A stretch of DNA of 64,000 nt from NCBI RefSeq assembly GCF_900102815.1, contig NZ_FNGF01000008.1, positions 166,872 through 230,871 on the forward strand. Direction: 5' to 3'. Both the position numbers and the translations under genes were made by a program. The notes below the pieces were generated by a model, which saw only the letters and a list, made by a program, of their open reading frames with translations, was not told where the DNA came from and searched no databases. The stretch's first letter is position 1, and each line of letters opens with the position of its first letter. Below are positions 58,954-64,000 of this stretch, in pieces. The stretch comes from Glycomyces sambucus (GTDB lineage: Bacteria > Actinomycetota > Actinomycetes > Mycobacteriales > Micromonosporaceae).

Positions 58954-59733
58954 ATGTCTGAAACATCTGCTTCGCATTCGGGCGAGGAGTCGCCGCCGGT
59001 CCCGGAGCCCCAGATCCCCCCGGTACCGCGGATACCGGTGCCGCCAGTGCCCCCGGTCCCGGGCCTCGGCGTGCCGCCCGTGCCCGATGTCCCGGGGGTC
59101 CCGGTCCCGCCGGAGCCGCCGTCGCGGCCGCGCAAGGTCGACATGGACCACGTCAAGATCACCGACCCGGAGCGGATGAAGGCGCTGGCGCACCCGGCCC
59201 GGATGACCGTGTTCGACTTCCTCGCGAAGCGCCGGGCCGAGGGCTTCGACGGTGCGACCGCCACGGAGATCGCCGAGGTCGCGGGGATGACGCCGAGTGC
59301 GATGAGCTACCACCTGCGGACGCTCGCGAAGGCCGGGTTCATCGAGGAGGCCCCGAGCCGCGGCGACGCCCGCGAGCGCGTGTGGCGGCTGCTGCTGCAC
59401 TCGTTCTCGATCTCGGCGGACGACGACGCGCCCGAGAGCCACCAGGTGATCGAGCGGACCATGAGCGAGGCGTTCCGGGCGCAGCAGGAGCGGAACTTCG
59501 CGCGGTGGGTGGAGCGGGCCCGCACGGTCGATCCGGCGCTGCGGCGGGCGTCGATGACGCAGCAGGGGCACGTCCGGCTGACCCTGGAGGAGGCCGAGGA
59601 GTTCACGCGCCGGTTCATGGAGCTGGAGCAGGAGTACGTGGACCTGGGCGTGAAGCGCGCCGAGGAGGGGCACGACCCCGAGGACGGCACGCACGTGTTC
59701 AGCGTGCTGTTCCGGTTCTTCCCGCGGGTCTGA
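58954..59733 (+). CDS. ArsR-type winged-helix regulator with Pro-rich N-terminal extension
   Basis: A 259-residue regulator. Residues 16-56 are a Pro/Val repeat (PVPPVP-type, about eight turns), which is unusual for the family. The wHTH (HTH_20) follows: DPERMKALAHPARMTVFDFL, AEVAGMTPSAMSYHLRTLAKAGF and a wing with RERVWRLLLHS. A helical C-terminal domain ends FSVLFRFFPRV. It precedes an MFS efflux gene, with two long direct repeats between; it presumably controls the pump. TAGCTT (58943-58948) is five bases before the ATG. Confidence 0.87.
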   Translation: MSETSASHSGEESPPVPEPQIPPVPRIPVPPVPPVPGLGVPPVPDVPGVPVPPEPPSRPRKVDMDHVKITDPERMKALAHPARMTVFDFLAKRRAEGFDGATATEIAEVAGMTPSAMSYHLRTLAKAGFIEEAPSRGDARERVWRLLLHSFSISADDDAPESHQVIERTMSEAFRAQQERNFARWVERARTVDPALRRASMTQQGHVRLTLEEAEEFTRRFMELEQEYVDLGVKRAEEGHDPEDGTHVFSVLFRFFPRV

Positions 59734-59790
59734 CCTGCGACGGGGCGGGCTCGGGGGCGGGCCCGCCGCAAGTCCGGCGGGGGCGTCCCG

Positions 59791-59870
59791 GCGAGGCGTG
59801 AAAGAAAATCTTCGAGAAATCTGAAAAAGGTCTTTCGCATCGAGGCGTGAAAGTGTATCTTCGAAATATG
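59791..59870. promoter_or_regulatory. Two 28-30 bp direct repeats, candidate operators of the MFS gene
   Basis: GCGAGGCGTGAAAG..ATCTTCGA.AAAT occurs at 59791-59820 and, slightly varied, at 59840-59870. The second copy contains TATCTT (59856-59861), six bases before the ATG 59868 and so the probable -10. GTGAAAG and CTTTCAC also form a 7-bp inverted repeat across the start codon. This AT-rich block stands out from its surroundings. Confidence 0.7.
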
Positions 59871-61181
59871 TCTTTCACATCCTTCGCCGACGGGACCCGC
59901 TGGTCCGACGTCTACACCTCCGCCGCCTGCGCCTTCCTCGCCGGCACAGCCATGTTCACGGCCGACTTCGCCCTCACCCTCCGCCTCCAGTCCGAGGGCT
60001 ACGGCGGCTTCGCCATCGCCGCCCTCATCATCGCCGCCACGCTCCCCCTCGTGGTGCTTTCCCCGGTCACCGGCCGCCTGGCCGACCGCTTCGACAGCCG
60101 CGCGCTCATGGCCCTCTCGGGCCTGCTCCAGGCCGCCTCGATCGTCGCGATGGCCTTCACCGACAACCTGATCGCGCTCTACGGCCTGGTCATCCTGAAC
60201 GCCTGCGGGACCGCGGTCAACCAGCCGGTCGTCTCCGCGCTCGTCCCGGTCATGGCCCGCCGCGAGGACCTGCCCCACGCGGTCGCGATGGTCCAGACCG
60301 GCACGCTCGTCGGCCTCGCCGCCGGCCCCGCCGTCGCCGGGTTCGTCATCGGCGCCCACTCCTCCGGCGCGGCCCTCATGCTCGCCGCCGGATGCGCCCT
60401 CCTGCGCGTCCTGTGCTGCCTCGACATCCGCACCCGCCGCGGCGGCGTCCGCCGCGACCTCACCGCGACCGCCGCGAAGGCCAAGGCCGCGTGGCGCCTC
60501 AAGGGCGACCGGCTCCTCACCGCGATGGTGTTCGGCCTCAGCGCCGTGATCGCCGCGATGTGCGCCGTCAACGTCCTCAGCGTCTTCCTGGTCCGCGAAG
60601 TCTACGACGCCTCCGAGAGCACCTACGGGCTCATCAAGGCGTGCTGGACGATCGGCATGGTCGCCGGCGCCTGGATCGCCGCCGCGCTCATCCGCCGCCT
60701 CGACCGCGACGTGCAGCTCGCCTGGATGCTCATGGCCTGCCTCGCCGGCGTCGGCCTCATGTGCGTCGGCCAGGGCCTGCCGCTCTTCTCGGTGCTGCTC
60801 ATGGTGCCGCTCAACCTCATCGGCGGGATCTTCAACGCCGGCGAGAACTCCGCGCTCGGCATCGCGCTGGCCCGCCGGGTCCCCGAGGCGTTCCGGGGCC
60901 GCGCCAACGCCGCGGTCAACGGCCGGGTCAACGCGGCCCAGCTCATCGGGTTCCTGCTCGGCGGCGCGATGTCGACCGTGATGGACGTCCAGACCGCGTT
61001 CGTCGCCGTCGGCCTCGTCTCGATCCTCATCGTCCTCGCCTGCCTCCCGGTCATCCGCCGCGCGGCCCGGGCCGACGAGACCGACGGCGGCACCCCCGCC
61101 GAGCGGCCCGCCGAGGCCCCCGCGGAGCGCGCCCTGGCCGGCGCGGCCGCGTTAGGGATGGCCACGCCGCGCCGAGGGTGA
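59868..61181 (+). CDS. MFS transporter (efflux type)
   Basis: A 437-residue twelve-helix permease. The N-terminus reads SFTSFADGTRWSDVYTSAA, and motif A is GRLADRFDSRALMALSG between helices 2 and 3. The fusion-like middle loop contains basic residues. The C-terminal half ends with a long hydrophilic Ala/Glu tail. It is an EntS/MefE-like MFS group member (the GENSALGIALARRVPEAFRGRANA motif, partly). ATG 59868 is preferred over GTG 59847. Regulated by the preceding gene by inference. Confidence 0.9.
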   Translation: MSFTSFADGTRWSDVYTSAACAFLAGTAMFTADFALTLRLQSEGYGGFAIAALIIAATLPLVVLSPVTGRLADRFDSRALMALSGLLQAASIVAMAFTDNLIALYGLVILNACGTAVNQPVVSALVPVMARREDLPHAVAMVQTGTLVGLAAGPAVAGFVIGAHSSGAALMLAAGCALLRVLCCLDIRTRRGGVRRDLTATAAKAKAAWRLKGDRLLTAMVFGLSAVIAAMCAVNVLSVFLVREVYDASESTYGLIKACWTIGMVAGAWIAAALIRRLDRDVQLAWMLMACLAGVGLMCVGQGLPLFSVLLMVPLNLIGGIFNAGENSALGIALARRVPEAFRGRANAAVNGRVNAAQLIGFLLGGAMSTVMDVQTAFVAVGLVSILIVLACLPVIRRAARADETDGGTPAERPAEAPAERALAGAAALGMATPRRG

Positions 61182-61250
61182 ACTCCTGCGAGCGGGAGGC
61201 GAAGCCCGCGAACGGGGAACAGGAAGGCCGGACGCGAAGTCCGGACAAGG

Positions 61251-61298
61251 AGGCCGGAGTAGAGGCCGGAGTAGAGGCCAAAGTAGAGGCCGGAGCCG
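61251..61298. repeat. Four tandem 12-bp repeats
   Basis: Unit AGGCCGGAGTAG at 61251-61262 and 61263-61274 (identical), 61275-61286 (two changes) and 61287-61298 (two changes). The last copy is the left arm of the following hairpin. Confidence 0.85.
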
Positions 61299-61315
61299 CA
61301 ATGCGGCTCCGGCCT
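61287..61315 (+). terminator. 14-bp hairpin after the MFS gene
   Basis: Arms 61287-61300 and 61302-61315 are perfectly complementary (in practice with a 5-base loop). TCACTTT follows. Candidate terminator of the MFS gene. Confidence 0.7.
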
Positions 61316-61329
61316 TCACTTTGCTCGCC

Positions 61330-61420
61330 TACGCGCGCGTAGTAGAGGTAGTGCCATCCACAGCCCCCACCCACCCTGAGGGGGACCGTAGGCGCGATGC
61401 TTGCCGAGGGGTGCGACACT
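61330..61420 (-). repeat. Copy C of the three-copy intergenic element (minus strand)
   Basis: Minus strand: TGTCGCAC, eight bases, AAGCAT, then TACGGTCCCC and GGGTGGGTGGGGGCTGTGG. The distance from TGTCG to TACGGT equals that in copies A and B. Similarity to copy A continues past the G-run into CTACC and CGCGCGCG. It points away from modC towards the MFS gene end. Confidence 0.55.
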
Positions 61421-61515
61421 TCCGGGCCCGGAAACCGGTGTCCCACCGGAAATCCACGCGATCGGGGGATGAAGACCGAGACGCTCTCGCGTGCACCGCC
61501 GGGCGCGGCCACCTT

Positions 61516-62634
61516 TCAAGCCGGGTAGGCGCGGATCTCGGCGGCCTTCACCGCCGCCCAGACCTCCTGGCCCGGTTCGAGGCCGAGCTGCGCCGCCGCG
61601 GCAGGGGTCACGTCGGCCGTCGCGCGGATCGGGCCGTCCAGCTGCACCCGCAGATGGTCCCCGTGCCGGTGCACCCCCGCGACCACCGCCCGCCACGTGT
61701 TCCGCGGGCTCCCGTCCGGCTCGGTGCGGAACAGCGCCACCGCGCTCGGCGGGAACGCCGCGAACGAATCGCCCTCCAGGGCCTCCGCGGTCGCCAGCAC
61801 CTCGCCCGAGGCCAGCCGCACCGTCCGGCCCGACGCCGTGCCGCGGTACAGGTTCAAGCCCACCAGACGCGCGATGTAGTCCGTGCGCGGCCGGGCCGTC
61901 ACCGACTCGCCGTCGCCCTCCTGGACCGCCCGCCCGTCCTCGACCACCACGAGCCGGTCGGCGAGCATGAGCGCGTCCACCGGATCGTGCGTCACCAGCA
62001 CCGCCGGGCCCGCGAGCCCCGCCAGGTGCCGGTGCAGCTCCACGCGCGTGTCGAGCCGGGTCCGCGCGTCCAGCGCCGCCAGCGGCTCGTCGAGGAGCAG
62101 CAGCGCCGGGTCCGTCGCCAGCGCCCGCGCGAGCGCCACCCGCTGCGCCTGCCCGCCCGAGAGCTGCCCCGGGCGGCGCTTCCCGAAGTCCCCCAGGCCG
62201 ACCCGGTCGAGCCATTCGGCCGCGAGCGCCCGCGCCTCGGCCCGGCCGAGGCCGCGCCGCCGCGGACCGAACGCGATGTTCTCGACAGCGTTCAGGTGCG
62301 GGAACAGCAGGTAGTCCTGGAAGACGACGCCGATCCGCCGGTGCTCGGGCGGCACCCAGCGCGCACCGCCGCGCGGCCGGTCGGGGAGGGCGCCGTCGGG
62401 CACGGCACTATCCGGCACGACACCATCGAGCACGACACCGTCGAGCGCGATGTGCCCCTCCGACAGGTCCTCCAGCCCGGCGAGCGCCCGCAGCGCGGTG
62501 GTCTTCCCCGCGCCGTTGGGGCCCAGGAGCGCCACGGTCTCTCCGGGGGCGACCTGGAGCCGCAGGTCGAGGCGGAACGTCCCGCGGTCGACCACGAGGT
62601 GCGCGTCGAGGCCGTGCGCTCCAGGGGTACTCAT
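61516..62634 (-). CDS. modC: Molybdate ABC transporter ATP-binding protein
   Basis: The ATPase of the molybdate importer, 372 residues. Walker A GPNGAGKTT is near 38, the Q-loop is VFQDYLLFPHL, the ABC signature LSGGQAQRVALARAL and Walker B LLLLDEPLAALD. A C-terminal TOBE/MOP domain (about 300-370; GDHLRVQLDGPIRATADV) can bind molybdate and marks it as ModC. Between Walker A and the Q-loop is a repeat-born insertion (LDGVVPDSAVPDGALPD). ATG 62634 overlaps the modB stop (ATGA). Confidence 0.93.
   Translation of the reverse strand: MSTPGAHGLDAHLVVDRGTFRLDLRLQVAPGETVALLGPNGAGKTTALRALAGLEDLSEGHIALDGVVLDGVVPDSAVPDGALPDRPRGGARWVPPEHRRIGVVFQDYLLFPHLNAVENIAFGPRRRGLGRAEARALAAEWLDRVGLGDFGKRRPGQLSGGQAQRVALARALATDPALLLLDEPLAALDARTRLDTRVELHRHLAGLAGPAVLVTHDPVDALMLADRLVVVEDGRAVQEGDGESVTARPRTDYIARLVGLNLYRGTASGRTVRLASGEVLATAEALEGDSFAAFPPSAVALFRTEPDGSPRNTWRAVVAGVHRHGDHLRVQLDGPIRATADVTPAAAAQLGLEPGQEVWAAVKAAEIRAYPA
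62394..62453. repeat. Four tandem 15-bp repeats inside modC
   Basis: Units at 62394-62408, 62409-62423, 62424-62438 and 62439-62453 are similar and in frame. They encode the VPDG/LDGV-type pentapeptide repeats between Walker A and the Q-loop. Confidence 0.7.
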
Positions 62635-63434
62635 GCGACCGCCGTCCAGCGCTCGCGCAGCGACGCCAGCACCGCGACCGACACCGCGAGCAGGATCAGG
62701 CTGAGCACGATCGCGGCCTCCAGGTCGGACTGGAGCGCGAGGTAGACCGCGAGCGGCATCGTCTGGGTGCGGCCGGGGAAGTTGCCCGCGAACGTGATCG
62801 TCGCCCCGAACTCGCCGAGCGCGCGGGCCCAGCACAGGACCGCGCCCGCGAGGACGCCCGGGGCGATCATCGGGAGCGTCACGTGCGTGAACACGGTCCA
62901 GCGCCCGGCGCCGAGGGTCGCGGCGGCCTCCTCGAACCGCACGTCGGCCCCGCGCAGCGCGCCTTCGACCGAGACGACGAGGAACGGCATCGACACGAAC
63001 GTCATGGCGAGGACGACCGCGGTGGTGGAGAACGGGATGGTGACGTCGAAGCGCTCGTGCAGCCACGTGCCGACGATCCCGCTGCGGCCGAACACGAGCA
63101 GGAGCGCGACGCCGCCGACGACCGGCGGGAGCACCAGCGGCACGGTCACGAGCGCGCGCAGGAGGCTGCGCCCGGGGAAGTCGCCGCGGGCGAGCAGCCA
63201 CGCGATGGGCACGCCGAAGAGCAGCGAGAGGGCCGTGGCGAGGCTCGCGGTGACGAGCGAGAGGCGCAGGGCGTCGAGCATCGCGGGTTCGGCGAGGCGC
63301 GCGGGGAGCTCGGTCCACGGGGCGCGGGCGAGGAGGCCCGCGAGGGGCAGGATGAGGAACGCGAGCCCGGCGGCGGCGGGGACCAGGAGCGCGGCCGGGA
63401 CGCGGCGGCGCTGGCGGTTGCGCTTGGCGGGCAT
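62631..63434 (-). CDS. modB: Molybdate ABC transporter permease
   Basis: A membrane subunit of 267 residues with about five to six helices. The EAA loop reads FEEAAATLGAGRWTVFTHVTLPMIAPGVLAG (in part), with EAA...G...LP, and the ModB-type segment ARALGEFGATITFAGN follows. A basic N-terminus precedes helix 1. ATG 63434 is preferred over 63446 because GAGGA is five to six bases upstream. It is coupled to modC, and the gap to modA is 21 bp, so modABC is one operon reading leftwards. Confidence 0.93.
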   Translation of the reverse strand: MPAKRNRQRRRVPAALLVPAAAGLAFLILPLAGLLARAPWTELPARLAEPAMLDALRLSLVTASLATALSLLFGVPIAWLLARGDFPGRSLLRALVTVPLVLPPVVGGVALLLVFGRSGIVGTWLHERFDVTIPFSTTAVVLAMTFVSMPFLVVSVEGALRGADVRFEEAAATLGAGRWTVFTHVTLPMIAPGVLAGAVLCWARALGEFGATITFAGNFPGRTQTMPLAVYLALQSDLEAAIVLSLILLAVSVAVLASLRERWTAVA

Positions 63435-63455
63435 GGCGTTCCTCATCCTATGCGG

Positions 63456-64000
63456 CTAGGGCCGCTGGAATCCGGCGGTTTCGAGGACGGCCCAGGCGTC
63501 GTCGCCGAGGACGTACTCGGTGAACTCGGCGGCGAGGTCGGGCGCGGCGGCGTCGGCGAGGGCGGTGATCGGGTAGGTGTTGACCGCTTCGGCGGACTCG
63601 GGGAACTCGACGGCGTCGACCTCGTCCTGGGCGGCGATGGCGTCGGTGCGGTAGACGAGCGCGGCGTCGACCTCGCCGAGGGTGAGCTTCTGGAGGGTGG
63701 ACTTGACGTCGGCCTCGAAGGTGACGGGGGTGAGGGCGGTGCCGGAGGCGTCGATGGCGGTCTGTGCGGCGGCGCCGCAGGGGACCTCGGCGGCGCAGGC
63801 GGCGAAGTCGAGGCCCGCGAGGTCGGCGAGGCCGGCGACGCCGGCGGGGTTGCCCTCGGGGACGGCGATGACGAGCTGGTTGAGCGCGAACGGCCGCGGG
63901 TCCTCGGCGGCGCCGGCCTCCACGACCTTGTCCATGTTCTTCTGGTCGGCGGAGGCGAACACGTCGGCGGGCGCGCCCTCGGTGATCTGCGCGGCGAGAT
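63456..64000 (-). CDS. modA: Molybdate-binding protein, N-terminus outside the window
   Basis: The C-terminal 181 residues of a ModA-type periplasmic/lipoprotein molybdate-binding protein. The visible part starts LAAQITEGAPADVFASADQKNMD, with the ADVFASAD ligand-site motif. It continues with NQLVIAVPEGNPAGV, KLTLGEVDAALVYRTDA (the VYRTDA oxyanion-site loop) and the conserved ending VLGDDAWAVLETAGF. Signal peptide and first lobe lie beyond base 64000. First gene of modABC. Confidence 0.93.
   Translation of the reverse strand, partial: LAAQITEGAPADVFASADQKNMDKVVEAGAAEDPRPFALNQLVIAVPEGNPAGVAGLADLAGLDFAACAAEVPCGAAAQTAIDASGTALTPVTFEADVKSTLQKLTLGEVDAALVYRTDAIAAQDEVDAVEFPESAEAVNTYPITALADAAAPDLAAEFTEYVLGDDAWAVLETAGFQRP

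Larger units (their letters stand above)
61182..61515. other. Intergenic region with tandem repeats, terminator and element copy C
   Basis: About 330 bp between the MFS stop and the stop of modC. It holds four 12-bp repeats (61251-61298), a 14-bp hairpin (61287-61315) that uses the last repeat as its left arm, and copy C of the three-copy element on the minus strand (about 61330-61420). Confidence 0.6.

Overview
The window is about 64 kb of very GC-rich, densely packed chromosomal DNA from a filamentous-type actinomycete. The evidence for this is the GC-biased third codon position throughout, the frequent GTG starts, an XRE (DUF5753)/DUF397 pair, a mycothiol-type DinB-fold protein, a chaplin-like secreted protein, LAL-type LuxR regulators, and a ppk gene coupled to mutT1. 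Family level is not proven; Glycomycetaceae or another Micromonosporales-like group would fit. No rRNA, CRISPR array, prophage or complete insertion sequence was seen. Two tRNA genes are present (Asp-GTC, Glu-TTC).

Layout. 1-9.1 kb: tail of a low-complexity protein, purF-purM (purine synthesis), a PAP2 phosphatase, a divergent SDR/TetR pair with twin operators, a DinB-like enzyme, and the XRE/DUF397 pair. 9.4-10.8 kb: two unknown small genes and an EF-hand protein. 10.9-19.4 kb: two operons, divergent around a GntR/FCD regulator and a perfect 14-bp palindrome. The left operon encodes a complete non-phosphorylating L-fucose route to pyruvate plus L-lactate. The right operon (gntR-lutABC) encodes oxidation of L-lactate to pyruvate. 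19.4-25.7 kb: a GT2 glycosyltransferase, a large polytopic GT-C-like protein, dcd, a TM-helix protein, TetR and HMG-CoA lyase. 25.8-36.4 kb: half-size transporter, two paralogous 0.9-kaa LAL regulators flanking vapBC, an MFS pump and an FMN reductase, then a hydrolase/merR pair. 36.5-44.1 kb: radA, HAD phosphatase, LacI and ArsR regulators, a solute-binding-like protein, a membrane protein and DedA. 44.5-53 kb: two secreted proteins (one chaplin-like with four repeats), a START-domain protein co-transcribed with an Hsp70-ATPase/TM/beta-propeller fusion, and a GH3 glycosidase. 53-64 kb: mutT1-ppk with a PHO-box-like site, DUF5709 protein, tRNAs, pheA, GPP34 protein, a regulator/MFS pair, and molybdate transport modCBA running off the right edge.

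Regulatory architecture is unusually readable. About twenty genes have a TAnnnT hexamer followed by only 5-8 bases and then ATG/GTG, the pattern of leaderless transcripts. Several clean operators (TetR, GntR, MerR, PhoP-like, VapB) lie where expected. The least explained signal is an intergenic element of roughly 70-90 bp present three times (about 1.24-1.33 kb, 49.50-49.58 kb, and 61.33-61.42 kb on the minus strand). Each copy joins a TGTCG-type motif resembling actinobacterial DNA-damage (PafBC/RecA-NDp-like) promoters to a conserved G-quadruplex-capable run. Everything here is read by eye from the sequence; family names rest on motif recognition and no database search was run.
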